The notes: generated by a model not told the origin, from the sequence alone. A DNA stretch of 64,000 bases from Siphonodentalium dalli (GCA_032622095.1 CP136062.1:1984001-2048000); one strand, 5' to 3'; shown: positions 1 to 11,193, counted from the stretch's first letter. Numbers and translations: made by a program.

Positions 1-334
1 TTAGTAGAATGATAACATTCCCCACGTTGGAAAAGTGCCTGAGCACTAACTTATCAATTTCTCGCTCCCGAAAAATTCCATAATATGTCTTTAAACATAT
101 ATATAAATCTCCGAAAAAAAATATTCTAAAGCATTAAACGATTTGCTATATTTCCACTAGGGCATATATTTCATCTGATTTTGCGAGAATCCATATATAC
201 TTTTTCATGAGAATCCAGGGTAATTTGCGAGAATCTAGATTTGGATTCTCGCCGAAATATAAGCACAGATTTCACTCTGAAGTGTGCCTAAATGGCATAA
301 ATTGTACCTTGGTTCCCATGTTCGCTATAAACTA
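1..334. other. AT-rich non-coding leader
   Basis: I see no gene here. The phrase GCGAGAATC recurs, and GCGAGAATC...GATTCTCGC forms a 10-bp-arm hairpin near 228-253. Nothing else is supported. Confidence 0.5.
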
Positions 335-489
335 GCTTGAAATTCGCAAACCAATGAATTTTTTTTCTTCAGAAAATTTACATTTTTATGATTCGCGACA
401 TAAATTGTCACCAATAAAAACAAATTTGATTCATCGTGGAAGTTAGTCGGTGACTATAAATAATGACACCATTCAACTGAATGTTGTTG
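335..489. repeat. Direct repeat, copy 1 (family at 335/900/1232)
   Basis: About 155 bp running from CTTGAAATTCGCAAA to the phrase ACTGAATGTTGTTGA. It recurs at 900-1053 with roughly 93% identity by eye, and a short third copy starts at 1232. The 335 and 900 copies are separated by a TIR element. Confidence 0.8.
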
Positions 490-494
490 AATTC

Positions 495-804
495 TATTGA
501 GATGTGGAGCAGACAATATATTGGGAGGCTCGGAGGCTCCATAGCATGAGGCCCCCACCCCCCTTTTTCGTATGCCGTATTCCATGCCCTGTTATGAGGT
601 ACGCCGTATTTCCGGCCCCTCTGTTAGGATGTATTCGGTATTCCAAAAATACCGGTATTCGTACGCCGACCTTCCAATAAATGAAGTTTTCATATATTTT
701 TATGTATTCCATATGGTATTCCGTATTCCAACTTCTGTGTTAAGTGGTATTCCGTCTTCCATTGGGGGTGGGGGTGTGGGCCTCTAGCATCTGCTCCTCA
801 ATCC
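495..804. mobile_element. MITE-like element with imperfect TIRs
   Basis: The left end (ATTGAG...GAGCAGA, then GAGGCCCCCACCCCC) reappears inverted at the right end (GGGGGTGGGGGTGTGGGCCTC, then TCTGCTCCTCAAT). The interior repeats the phrase GTATTCCG. It lies just after the 335-489 direct repeat, as if inserted there. There is no coding capacity and the target duplication is unclear, so the superfamily is not assigned. Confidence 0.5.
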
Positions 805-899
805 TTACCAGATGTCAGTAAAAGTTTCCCATTTCATTATTTCAGTTCTTTAGCAATCTTAAGCATTATATGTAATGCCCTGACCATGCTCAATACTAG

Positions 900-1053
900 C
901 TTGAAATTGGCGAAACAATGAATTTTTTTTCTTCAGAAAATTAACATTTTTATGACTCGCGACATAATTGTCATCAATAAAAACAAATTTTATTCATCGT
1001 GGAAGTTAGTCGGTGACTATAAATAATGTCACCATTCAACTGAATGTTGTTGA
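900..1053. repeat. Direct repeat, copy 2
   Basis: Second copy of the 335-489 repeat, preceded by the phrase GCCCTGACCATGCT, which also precedes the third partial copy. This implies an old tandem arrangement. Confidence 0.8.
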
Positions 1054-1206
1054 GCATATTTCAACCAATTTTGGAAGTTTAAATGAATATTTTCTTCACA
1101 CTCAAAGTCAATTGACAAATTTCAGGATTTTAGCCTGCTTCGTTGGGACCAAATATTTGTTGTGCACACTGAAGGAACGTCTACCATCACTCGATAGGCC
1201 AGATTA

Positions 1207-1290
1207 TGCCCTGACCATGCTATAAAGTATTAAACTAGCTTGAAATTGGCAAAACTATGAATTTTTTTGGTTGAACAAATTTACATGGGA
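1207..1290. repeat. Direct repeat, partial copy 3
   Basis: Begins GCCCTGACCATGCT and continues through AAACTAGCTTGAAATTGGC and a T-rich run. Similarity to copies 1 and 2 fades after about 80 bp. Confidence 0.6.
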
Positions 1291-2267
1291 ATCTCCATAG
1301 AAAACGGTTATATTTCGATAAAAACGAAAGTAATGCGAAATGAAAGTCGGCACTGGCCAGAATTGTGCAGAATAACATATGAGTCAAGTTATATGCGAAT
1401 ATTTGACCTCATTCGATTAAATAGTCTCGTATATAAGGAATCAATGCCAATGGCGCTCGGACATGTGGAAATTTTTTCCGTCGCACTCGCAGACTGTGAG
1501 GCGGAATTGTGAAATGTAAACACGCATTACCTTTTGTGAGAATAACACAAGCGCAGACTGTATCAAAGTAATGCAATACACAACAAAAAATAGGATAAAA
1601 CGGATATAAACACGGTATAAGTGAGAATAAACGTGGAAACAGTTGACAACATTTGTTCGGTTATTCGGCAAAACCGAAGGTATAGATTTATGGTCACTAA
1701 CAAGAAATTCAATTAATTGAGGAAAAACACACACTGTCCTGAGTGGTATTGATAAACTGTTGGGGGGGGGGGGGGAGAGATATTAATTGTGTTAAAGTGC
1801 AATGGGAAGTAATTGCGGTTAAGGGTAATAAGAAATGTCTTATTGCATTCTCATTGGGCTTAATCATAATTAGAGATTCCTTAAGTTATTGCGGTTAATC
1901 GAAATTGTCTATTAAATGTCAATTTTGATTCCCATAGAGATCATCAATGATGTCTATGCGCAGGGTCGACGTGCCAATCTTCTCTATTTGGATTCCAATT
2001 GTTGGCTCATTAAATATGCACATATGCTTAAGATACAGTCGTGCACGAAGCGAGCTCCCGTAAGTCGGGTTTTGGATCCCATGCAGTTAATGAAAATATC
2101 ATTGAAATAATCAGTTTCCCCCAATAAACAACCATATATTCAATATACATGTTTTGGAGCAGAATTAGGCAGTCCATATTGGACGCCATCATGGAATTTA
2201 TTTTTTTTGGTTTAATTTTCACACATATTTATTAGTTATGTGGATGGAGTTCTCATTAAACCTCACA
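1291..2267. other. Unassigned non-coding sequence
   Basis: AT-rich DNA with a poly-G tract near 1762-1775. The reading frames are short, overlap on both strands and resemble no family I know. No gene is supported. Confidence 0.5.
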
Positions 2268-2282
2268 TCCTTATATTGGTTA

Positions 2283-2403
2283 CAGTAATGCCCAAAGTAA
2301 TTGACCACTTAACCACATCAGAATTATTGGTAATTTTTCAGCATTTAAAATCCTGACAAATTACCCATTATTCAGCTGTGGTCAATTACTTTGTACATTA
2401 CTG
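2283..2403. mobile_element. Tc1/mariner-type MITE, unit 1
   Basis: A 121-bp foldback unit bounded by TA on both sides. Termini are CAGTAATGCCCAAAGTAATT and its inverse. A TA target duplication with a CAGT-type terminus is characteristic of Tc1/mariner-derived MITEs. It has no ORF. It is the first of three copies separated by an approximately 45-bp repeated spacer. Confidence 0.7.
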
Positions 2404-2449
2404 TATGAGGATTGAGTTATCATTACACCTCAAATCCTTATATTGGTTA

Positions 2450-2578
2450 CAGTAATGCCCAAAGTAATTGACCACTTAACCACAGCAGAATTATGGGTAC
2501 TTTTTCAGCATTTAAAATCCTGACAAATTACCAATAATTATGCTGTGGTTAAGTGGTCGATTACTTTGGACATTACTG
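2450..2578. mobile_element. Tc1/mariner-type MITE, unit 2
   Basis: A 129-bp copy of the same foldback, TA-flanked. The arms pair across most of the unit (AATTGACCACTTAACCACAG against its inverse). Confidence 0.7.
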
Positions 2579-2624
2579 TATGAGGATTGAGTTATTATTA
2601 CACCTCAAATCCTTATATTGGTTA

Positions 2625-2753
2625 CAGTAATGCCCAAAGTAATTGACCACTTAACCACAGCAGAATTATGGGTAATTTTTCAGGATTTAAAATCATGAAA
2701 AAATACCCATTATTTTGCTGTGGTTAAGTGATCAATTACTTTGGACATTACTG
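2625..2753. mobile_element. Tc1/mariner-type MITE, unit 3
   Basis: Third copy, 129 bp, again between TA dinucleotides. The flank after it (ATGGAGTTAAACCTCACATC) resembles the flank before unit 1, so the spacer takes part in the tandem amplification. Confidence 0.7.
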
Positions 2754-3044
2754 TATGTAGATGGAGTTAAACCTCACATCAGTGTGTTGGGGATTTGGAC
2801 CTTGACTTGGGACCTTTTGTTTTTAACGCGACAAATGCGCGTACACCTTATACACAAATTTCTTATGTAACCAGAGTTTTTCTTGGATAAGATGAGTTTG
2901 AAGCCTGCTTACATTTCAAAATGTTGTCAGTTTTATATTGTCTGCAGCGGAACTCAACGCGTTGAAGCAAAAGTTAGAAAAGATAAAATATGTACGTAAT
3001 GAGACAATAATACAACTGAAAAAATAAACTGAGGGAGGGGTGGG

Positions 3045-3760
3045 CGATACAGGGAACTAAGGGTTGAACCGATATAAATTTGTAGAGCGATAACGACCGA
3101 TGTTGACATAATATGCATCTGAACTCTACTGTTGCAACATGGCTATAAAATAGGGGGGTGTCAGAATCTTAGTCATCTCTATATAGTGCCAGAATAGTCA
3201 TCTATAAGATGTTGGGTTGGTTATATGGACTCGGAGAAAAAGTGGTTTGTACCGATGAACTGACATAAATTAGTGGAGCGATGTTGCATCGCGACTGTAC
3301 TAAAGCAGCAATGATGTAAAATGGGGGGGGGGGGTCTGAAATTATCTATCTCTATAGATGGCACCAGGATTATATAGATAGGAATAGCAATTGATATACG
3401 TATACAGTATACTATAGTAATACCATAGACATATAAGTACAAATATCACGTGATAAAATATTACGTTACGTGAATATACCGATGAAAGAAATAAATAAAT
3501 TGGACCGGGATTAGAGGTTGGGTTGGTTATATGTGGATAATTGGATATGGAATTCATACCGATGAAACGATACAAATTAGTGGAGCGATAATGACCAATG
3601 TTGACACTTACCCCGGTAGTCAGGCTACGCGCGGGAGAAAATAGGGGTTGATACGATAGACCAAAATAAATTTGTCAGGTGATAATGACCAATGTTGACC
3701 TATAAAGTAACGCGACTATACTGTCGCATAATTATCAGGTGTAACCGGTCAAATATGAAC
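3045..3760. repeat. Degenerate tandem repeat block
   Basis: Recurring phrases include GGGTTGGTTATATG, ACCGATGAA, AAATTAGTGGAGCGAT and GATAATGACCAATGTTGAC, along with poly-G runs and ATCTATCTCTATA tracts. I count at least four decayed units of variable length. There is no coding signal. Confidence 0.55.
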
Positions 3761-3833
3761 TCTAGTGACCAATATAGAACAGGTCAGAAAACATTCGCAG
3801 GGCCCTAATTGGCCTAAAATTTATTTAACACTC

Positions 3834-4174
3834 CATTTGCCATTATTGGCATTAAAATTGATTTATGTCGATAAAACTGTCATTTTTCAAAATTTTAAGC
3901 TGAGACTTGGAGTGTGTTGGTGGGATAGCTACATATTCGTAAAATGACAGAGTACATCACGCAATTATGTTTTAGATGGAAGAAATGAATTTTTTTCAAT
4001 GATAAAATTTAACATGGAATTTAACATTATGGCATTAACATCGATTTATGTCGATAAAACTGTCATTTTTCAAACTTTTAGGCTGAGACTTGGTGTATGT
4101 GCGTGTGATACATATATGTTCCTAAAATGACCGAGTCCAGCGCGTAATTATGTTTTAGATGGAAGAAATTGAAT
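3834..4174. repeat. Tandem duplication, about 183-bp period
   Basis: GATTTATGTCGATAAAACTG occurs at 3860 and 4043, each followed by similar sequence ending in TTATGTTTTAGATGGAAGAA. Two diverged copies, function unknown. Confidence 0.75.
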
Positions 4175-4954
4175 TTGACATTTTCACAAAAACACGCCAA
4201 TTCCGAATCCAGATGACCTACTTCAGTACTTGCAGACGGGCGCTCGTTAATATTCATGCCAAGAAATACAGGCGTCAAACTCATCTTTTTGGAAGGTTAA
4301 TCCGATATACACATATTGAAATAATCCTTCCAGAACACCTTCCAAGATATAGAAGAATATTTTAATAGATTAGGACGCCAAAACAGTCGTAATGAAAGAA
4401 TTAAAATGCACATCGCCTACGCGTCGATTGTCATCGGCATTGGAATTAGACCATTGTATCTGTTTTGCGCATGCGCAAGTCACTTTCCATATTTGGAATT
4501 TCCATATATGGGATTTGTGTTAACATGATCACCGATCAATCCATTAACAAACAAATTACCACGCAATTATCTTAGCATAAAAATATATTGTAATTTATGC
4601 AACTACGACCCTGGTAACCCTGATAACTAATAAAATATACCGGCCAATTCATTTTAAGATCGTTATTTCACTTTGCTTTAAGCATAAATACACTCTTAAA
4701 CGCACATAAACGACCCATTGGCGTTAAAATTAAATATACTCGGTATTTATTATATTAGTTTTTTATTGCTCAGTATAGAGTTAGACCCTTGACACCTGTC
4801 AATATATTTGGGCTGAATTCATATGATGCGGTATTATTCCTCGAAATAAACAACAAAGCAGTCGTTACTTCTAAATGTCGTTTGGGCTAACATTTACACA
4901 AATCCTTCGCGTGTTCTCCTCAATTGGCACGCAGGTTCTCAGTCGACACACAGG
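4175..4954. other. Unassigned non-coding sequence
   Basis: No recognisable gene. It lies downstream of the truncated ORF2 on the minus strand. I found no reverse-transcriptase motif here in any frame I read, so the LINE does not continue through it. Confidence 0.5.
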
Positions 4955-5371
4955 TTATCCCAGAAAGTGGTGTGAAATAAACACCCAAGGTTTGGGTGAA
5001 ATGATGTAGATATCACCAGTGTCAACTTCAACACAATTAGCTGTGATGTCATTGCGAATCAGAATAGCAACACCATCTCTAGTAAACTTTCCGCCACTTG
5101 GGGTTAATATTGTTCTCCCGGGTTTGCTGATTTGTTTATATCGGTCGCTGAGTGTACCAATACAGCTCAATACCTCTTCATTGAGCCAGTGTTCTGATAG
5201 GCCGACAACGTGGTAATGTTCAGTTTTGAGGATATCAGCGACATATGGTGAACTACTTTTAAGGCCGGTTGCATTCCATGATAACAATTTAATTTCAGTG
5301 CTATTTGTCATTGTTATGTTTCTGTTCAGCGCGCCAAGGCCTGCAGTATACACCTTCTGGCCAGAATCCAT
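4955..5371 (-). CDS. LINE ORF2 N-terminal fragment (APE-type endonuclease)
   Basis: 138 residues starting at ATG 5371, overlapping the end of ORF1 by 71 nt in a different frame, an arrangement typical of two-ORF LINEs. Residues 27-70 match the start of an exonuclease-endonuclease-phosphatase domain: IKLLSWNATGL (Asn33 in the first conserved motif) and VVGLSEHWL (Glu60, the expected metal-binding acidic residue). The segment GVAILIRNDI near residues 99-108 also fits. Homology appears to stop around residue 120, and the last roughly 18 residues probably read through unrelated DNA. With no catalytic Asp/His C-terminal half and no reverse transcriptase, it cannot be functional. The domain would nick target DNA in a full-length protein. 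Confidence 0.75.
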   Translation of the reverse strand: MDSGQKVYTAGLGALNRNITMTNSTEIKLLSWNATGLKSSSPYVADILKTEHYHVVGLSEHWLNEEVLSCIGTLSDRYKQISKPGRTILTPSGGKFTRDGVAILIRNDITANCVEVDTGDIYIISPKPWVFISHHFLG

Positions 5372-6455
5372 TATCCACCAAGGGGTAACTGTGATCCTTG
5401 ATCACATTTAGACGTGCGCATACCGTGCCTCTCCTGGCACTTGGCATCAACTTCAGGTAACTTGGTTGAACACCCTTCTCTGTGAGGAAATTTTGAATTC
5501 CAGACTTAGTTGAATACGGTGCTATGCCCCCAATATAGAAACGTAGCGTCTTTTTTCTAACTACACCAGAGAAGCCGTCGTCATTGACATTTGATATTGT
5601 CTGTTCAGTTTTTACTCCCGAGAAGCCTACATTTATGTTCGGTTTACTTTTAATATCATTTTGAGTGGCATAACACTGGTCACGCATGACAATAGTTTGA
5701 ATTGGTTTGGGTGTATGCGGTGACGACGACACAACGTCAGAGTAAAGCTTCGGTGGTGGAATAATATAGTCAACATCAAGTCCATCATGACTGGTGTGTC
5801 CACATGATGAGTTATCCTCGCGCTCAGCATTGATATGTCGATCTCGGTTGTGTGTTTTATCTTTGGAATTTCTGGTCAGTTTAATATCAGGAAAAGGCGA
5901 ATCTTGCTGTGGTTGTCCGGTCAGCACATGATTATGGGACACACTATTGGAACTTGGTGTTGAATACGTAGCACGACCGGGCTGGTATACAACTGGTATC
6001 GGTTGAGAATACTGTTGATTCAGTGCTTGTGTTGGTTGATGGGAGACCCAAGCGTGCGAAACCTGAGAAAGTTCGTGTTGTGTGACATGGGCAATCTCCA
6101 GTTCACGTTTTGACGGACCTCTGCGATTTGCCATAGTTTGTGAAACAATTTCATTTGGGATAAATGGTGGGTTTTCAAGTTCAAAATTGTTCACATAGGT
6201 ATTCGTATGGTGGGCATCTGAGTCGTTTCCAAGTGATTCAGATGGCTGTATATCGCCCTTAATCGAACTGTTAGAACTGAGGTCGTTTAAACCCGGACAC
6301 TCTGTCGATGAGTTGATAGTGCTGTTGGTGGCGACGTTGATTGAAACCAACTTTTCGCCAGCTGTATTGCATAGAGAATCAATTGGCCGAGTATTACTAT
6401 TTACCGGCGTTCGGTCGTTTTGATCACCTTGTGACTGAGCGTTAACACTTATCAT
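5301..6455 (-). CDS. LINE ORF1 protein (RNA-binding, RRM-like C-terminus)
   Basis: A 384-residue uninterrupted frame. The open frame extends upstream to 6479 and beyond, but 6455 is its first ATG, so I chose that start. The first 290 residues are low-complexity, rich in Ser, Asn, Thr and Gln, with no motif I recognise. Residues about 301-375 look like an RRM-type fold: RFYIGGIAPYSTKSGIQNFL, then GTVCARLNV, then FWPEGVYCRPW. The last phrase resembles the end of ORF1 proteins in CR1/Jockey-group LINEs. Such proteins bind the element RNA as a ribonucleoprotein. The stop lies 71 nt inside ORF2, which is read in another frame. No internal stop is present, so this frame is unusually intact for a defective element. 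The family assignment is inference; the frame itself is certain. Confidence 0.75.
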   Translation of the reverse strand: MISVNAQSQGDQNDRTPVNSNTRPIDSLCNTAGEKLVSINVATNSTINSSTECPGLNDLSSNSSIKGDIQPSESLGNDSDAHHTNTYVNNFELENPPFIPNEIVSQTMANRRGPSKRELEIAHVTQHELSQVSHAWVSHQPTQALNQQYSQPIPVVYQPGRATYSTPSSNSVSHNHVLTGQPQQDSPFPDIKLTRNSKDKTHNRDRHINAEREDNSSCGHTSHDGLDVDYIIPPPKLYSDVVSSSPHTPKPIQTIVMRDQCYATQNDIKSKPNINVGFSGVKTEQTISNVNDDGFSGVVRKKTLRFYIGGIAPYSTKSGIQNFLTEKGVQPSYLKLMPSARRGTVCARLNVIKDHSYPLVDNGFWPEGVYCRPWRAEQKHNNDK

Positions 6456-6560
6456 TGCGGACGACGTCCCGTCTAACAACTCATTGTTCCGGCTGCATAG
6501 AATAGGCGACGAATCATATAAATGATAATTAATTAACGCGGCATTGGAATTGGACGAACT

Positions 6561-7754
6561 TGTCCGCTAAATTATAATCGTCCACACAACAAAGTGATTG
6601 TCCTCATCTACAGGTACAACTCGAGTCGCTTATTCATTCCGGCTTTGACGCGAGGTTATGTTACGTTAAAACACAACCAAATTAACATAACAGGTATTGA
6701 TTAAAACCCCCGCTTGACGAATCACAAATATGCAAGTAATTAAACTATCAGATTACACTTTTACACGTATAGCTGTTTAGGTTATTTTTCACCTTGTTGC
6801 CATAATGGAATTATCGTTCAGAACACAGGAGACAATGTGCCGGTTGTGTTCGACCTCGGAAGTGAAACTATTCCACATTGCATAAAGTTTGTGTGATGAA
6901 ATATCACCGGAATTCATAACAAAAGACGTAAGCAAAACTGTGTATAGTGCCTGTATTTTCCGCGCACATGCATGAATATGTGAACAGTTTGTGAAATTTT
7001 CGCAATGTACCATTCAAAAGATCATTAAGTGGTTATTGTGGATTATACATTCGAAACAGGTTTGGATCTCGTTCAGTTTACTTCCAATCACCCGCCCCTC
7101 CCGACAAACCATAACATATTCAACCGAAAGTGTTGGGCACCCACCCATGCAGACCACCCCTATACAGGTATGTCCGCTAATAATGGAATGATCCGTGTCT
7201 TAACTTCCCGAGTGACTGGTGCGATCATTATCATGGCGCATTGTTAGAATTTCACACCTCTCGCTCCGATCTCCTTTCAGCTTACTATGTCAATTTATGT
7301 GTGATATTTAGCTCAAGTCTGTATTTTGGCCCCGTTGAAATACAGATTCATACAAGAAATATTGTTCATGAATTGGAGCAATTTGATTGGCCGAGGGGTG
7401 TGAACCGGTTTATAAGATTATATTATTAATGGGCACCTGGGGGATGATGACAATAGTTATTGATTTGTTCTGATTCAATAGGGAAGTGATCGTGCATGAG
7501 CCATCGATTTTCTTTTAAATCAGTTAATTAGTATTGGAAAATTGTTCGGGTCCGTTGGGTAATAAATATTTGAACAATCCCATATCAGATATATAATATA
7601 ATAGTTGTTGTTATTATTTTCAAATATTAACTTTCGTCCAGGGTCATACACATGTATCAATCTCAATGCATTCATTACGCCACTCGGGTGTATACTAATG
7701 TAGAAATGCTTGATACCTATGGTCGCTGGACGTTTTATTTATAGATATGGGTTT
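6561..7754. other. Unassigned non-coding sequence
   Basis: I see only short frames with no family resemblance. The part nearest 6560 could include the 5' UTR of the minus-strand LINE. No promoter or RNA gene is recognised. Confidence 0.5.
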
Positions 7755-7845
7755 GTTTGGGACGTATTAAAAGTTGTAGTGCGACCCCGAGTCCGGTTGT
7801 TTTGGGACGCATTAAAAGTTGTAGGGCGACCCCGTGTCCAGTAAA
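7755..7845. repeat. 45-bp tandem duplication at edge of large duplication
   Basis: GTTTGGGACG...TTAAAAGTTGTAG with AGTCCGG appears twice, 45 bp apart. The second copy is the left edge of the 1.5-kb duplication, so the same sequence participated in two duplication events. Confidence 0.75.
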
Positions 7846-8439
7846 AGGTGTAGTTGTTTCTAATTGTTATTCAGATGCCAAAAAGTGCAAGGCGATTAAT
7901 TCTAATGGGAATTCGCGCGTTAACCATTAGCGCGCTGCACGTTATGTGTTTCTATTGATCTTTAACCTGCTTTGTTGCGTTGTTATTTGAACATCTTTCG
8001 TTTATTTTCACGTGACATAAATCGGAATGGTATCTACTATTATACTGCACGGGGATTTGACGATTGTATAAGAACTTTAATTCGAACATGAATCTGAGGT
8101 GTTTGTTTATATCGGTGTTTAACATGTTATTTAATATCGTTTAGTGAACTTTTTCATTTAGTTATACACGACAAATATCGGCATGTTATATTCTAAATGA
8201 ATTGGGATGGTTGCTCCTTCGTGCTGTTTGTTAATATTGACTTTTCATTTGTTTGTATATATGCGGAATATATCGAGCTATGAATAGAAAAGTTCCAACA
8301 CTAACCCTTCACATTGGTTGTTTAATATACAATGTGGCCTAATTCTAAACCTCATTTTTATTTATGTGTACCGAGGATATATCAGAATGCTATAATAATT
8401 GAAGAATGTTCAGAAATTACCCCCCCCCACTTCCTGTGA

Positions 8440-8908
8440 CCATGTTTTAATTGATACTCATGGGGAGGGGGAAAATTATAATTAGTCCTCACTGGACCAT
8501 ATTTTAATTGACCTTCATGTGACTATATTGTATTTCACCCCAGTGGGACCGTAGTTTAATCAACACTGATGACACCATATTTTTATTTGTATTAACCCTC
8601 ATAATGGGCCATATATTTATTCTTTAATGAAGTAACGTTACCATATTTTAATTGACCTTAATGGGACCATATTTCTATTAATCCCGATGGGTCCATATTT
8701 TGATTAACCCTCATGGGACGATTTTTTAATTAACAATCAAGGTACAATTTTAATTAACCATCATGTGACCACATTTTATTTAACCGTGATGTGACCATAT
8801 TTTAATTTACACTCATCAGACCATATTTTAATTAACCCTCTCTGGGTGTGACGATATTTTAATTTACCCTCATGGAACCATATATGTATTTTAATTACTC
8901 CTTTATGA
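8440..8908. repeat. Minisatellite, about 28-bp degenerate unit (copy 1)
   Basis: About 16 decayed units of the type GGGACCATATTTTAATTAAC followed by CCTCAT. Units vary from about 24 to 33 bp, so the array is old relative to the duplication that contains it. Confidence 0.8.
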
Positions 8909-9270
8909 GAGGTCATATCAGGAGTGCATTACCTGAGGCCATTCTTAGATCAGCATTACGCCCTCATATGGTGCATATTGGCAAGTATATCTGACCCTGT
9001 CGCAGGAGGTGGTGGACTAAATGCGATTAAAACATACTCGGTATTTTCGTAATTTGATACTGAATGTGATTAGAAACGTGCTCGTACTTGAACCATGTTA
9101 CGAAGATCGCAAATTTTTGCCCGATTATTATTATGCATGCTATTTAATGCGCTACTCAGGCCACTATTTCAAATGAAATTAGAATAAAATATCACATATG
9201 ATCAACTACATATGCGTTACCTATATACAGATTTTTCACAATCACCATACTAAAGTTGTTATATTGTATA

Positions 9271-9311
9271 CTAGCAGATTAGCCCGCCACTGGCGGGATT
9301 GGTCCCATGAC
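9271..9311 (-). mobile_element. Helitron 3' terminus, cut by duplication junction
   Basis: On the minus strand the end reads hairpin CCCGCCAGTGGCGGG, an 8-nt spacer, then CTAG followed by host T. This is the hallmark of a Helitron 3' end. Only 41 bp remain before the duplication junction at 9311/9312. The complete counterpart begins at 10774. Confidence 0.75.
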
Positions 9312-10814
9312 TTAAAAGTTGTAGGGCGACCCCGTGTCCGGTAAAAGGTGTAGTTGTTTCTAATTGTTATTCAGATGCCAAAAAGTGCAAGGCGATTAAT
9401 TCTAATGGGAATTCGCGCGTTAACCATTAGCGCGCTGCACGTTATGTGTTTCTATTGATCTTTAACCTGCTTTGTTGCGTTGTTATTTGAACATCTTTCG
9501 TTTATTTTCACGTGACATAAATCGGAATGGTATCTACTATTATACTGCACGGGGATTTGACGATTGTATAAGAACTTTAATTCGAACATGAATCCGAGGT
9601 GTTTGTTTATATCGGTGTTTAACATGTTATTTAATATCGTTTAGTGAACTTTTTCATTTAGTTATACACGACAAATATCGGCATGTTATATTCTAAATGA
9701 ATTGGGATGGTTGCTCCTTCGTGCTGTTTGTTAATATTGACTTTTCATTTGTTTGTATATATGCGGAATATATCGAGCTATGAATAGAAAAGTTCCAACA
9801 CTAACCCTTCACATTGGTTGTTTAATATACAATGTGGCCTAATTCTAAACCTCATTTTTATTTATGTGTACCGAGGATATATCAGAATGCTATAGTAATT
9901 GAAGAATGTTCAGAAATTACCCCCCCCCCCCACTTCCTGTGACCATGTTTTAATTGATACTCATGGGGAGGGGGCAAATTATAATTAGTCCTCACTGGAC
10001 CATATTTTAATTGACCTTCATGTGACTATATTGTATTTCACCCCAGTGGGACCGTAGTTTAATCAACACTGATGACACCATATTTTTATTTGTATTAACC
10101 CTCATAATGGGCCATATATTTATTCTTTAATGAAGTAACGTTACCATATTTTAATTGACCTTAATGGGACCATATTTCTATTAATCCCGATGGGTCCATA
10201 TTTTGATTAACCCTCATGGGACGATTTTTTAATTAACAATCAAGGTACAATTTTAATTAACCATCATGTGACCACATTTTATTTAACCGTGATGTGACCA
10301 TATTTTAATTTACACTCATCAGACCATATTTTAATTAACCCTCTCTGGGTGTGACGATATTTTAATTTACCCTCATGGAACCATATATGTATTTTAATTA
10401 CTCCTTTATGAGAGGTCATATCAGGAGTGCATTACCTGAGGCCATTCTTAGATCAGCATTACGCCATCATATGGTGCATATTGGCAAGTATATCTGACCC
10501 TGTCGCAGGAGGTGGTGGACTAAATGCGATTAAAACATACTCGGTATTTTCGTAATTTGATACTGAATGTGATTAGAAACGTGCTCGTACTTGAACCATG
10601 TTACGAAGATCGCAATTTTTTGCCCGATTATTATTATGCATGCTATTTAATGCGCTACTCAGGCCACTATTTCAAATGAAATTAGAATAAAATATCACAT
10701 ATGATCAACTACATATGCGTTACCTATATACAGATTTTTCACAATCACCATACTAAAGTTGTTATATTGTATACTAGCAGATTAGCCCGCCACTGGCGGG
10801 ATTGGTCCCATGAC
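9312..10814. repeat. 1.5-kb tandem duplication, copy 2
   Basis: Near-identical to 7812-9311, with the same order of contents, and about 3 bp longer through the poly-C tract and neighbouring positions. Its right end continues into unique sequence inside the Helitron starting at 10774. Confidence 0.95.
9943..10412. repeat. Minisatellite (copy 2)
   Basis: Second copy of the 8440-8908 minisatellite with the same unit order, showing that it was carried passively by the large duplication. Confidence 0.8.
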
Positions 10815-11193
10815 TTTGGTCGATCCATTGATTTTTGTTTTTCAAGGTAACCCCGTACGTCGCTGCCACCGCTGATGCCCGAAATATCGCCCAAGGTCAT
10901 TTGCGGGTACCCGTGTCAAGGTCATGTTGGGTGGACAAAATAACCCGACAAAAATATTTCCCGTCCCGAGTTGACCATACATAACAAATTTCACATCGAT
11001 GTCACCGCTGACTACCGAGATATCACCAATGTCATATTTGGGTACCCGTTTCAAGGTCAAGGTCACACCGGGCGGACAAACTGACCCGACGAAAATCTCC
11101 CCAGTCCCTTGGAACCCCTAAGTACGAAATATCGTCTCTATTTCCCCAGTTTCCGAGCGAGACGGTCAAATGCCGTATATTCACTTAAGTAGA
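10774..11193 (-). mobile_element. Non-autonomous Helitron (H1)
   Basis: The 3' end at 10774 (minus strand) has a perfect 6-bp-stem hairpin CCCGCC-AGT-GGCGGG, spacer CTAATCTG, CTAG and host T. The body carries CAAGGTCA-type modules shared with the elements at 24994 and 28905-31136. A candidate 5' TC sits at 11193-11192 followed by TACTTAAGTG. That 5' end does not match the TCTAYTAYATATTTTG consensus of the others, so this boundary is uncertain. No Rep/helicase ORF. Confidence 0.55.

Larger units (their letters stand above)
4955..6560 (-). mobile_element. Non-LTR retrotransposon (two-ORF LINE), 3' part missing
   Basis: A minus-strand LINE preserving ORF1 and the first roughly 138 codons of ORF2 (APE-type endonuclease domain). 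The rest of the endonuclease, the reverse transcriptase and the 3' end are absent. Target-primed reverse transcription normally produces 5'-truncated copies, so a copy that keeps its 5' half but lacks its 3' half suggests a later deletion or rearrangement near 4955-5010. The upstream boundary is not defined. Confidence 0.75.
7812..9311. repeat. 1.5-kb tandem duplication, copy 1
   Basis: Sequence starting TTAAAAGTTGTAGGGCGACC restarts at exactly +1500 (9312). By eye I find fewer than about ten differences across 1.5 kb, mostly single substitutions plus a longer poly-C tract. The copies are therefore extremely young, or the region was mis-assembled. Contents: AT-rich non-coding DNA, a minisatellite, and the 3' end of a minus-strand Helitron. 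No gene. Confidence 0.95.
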
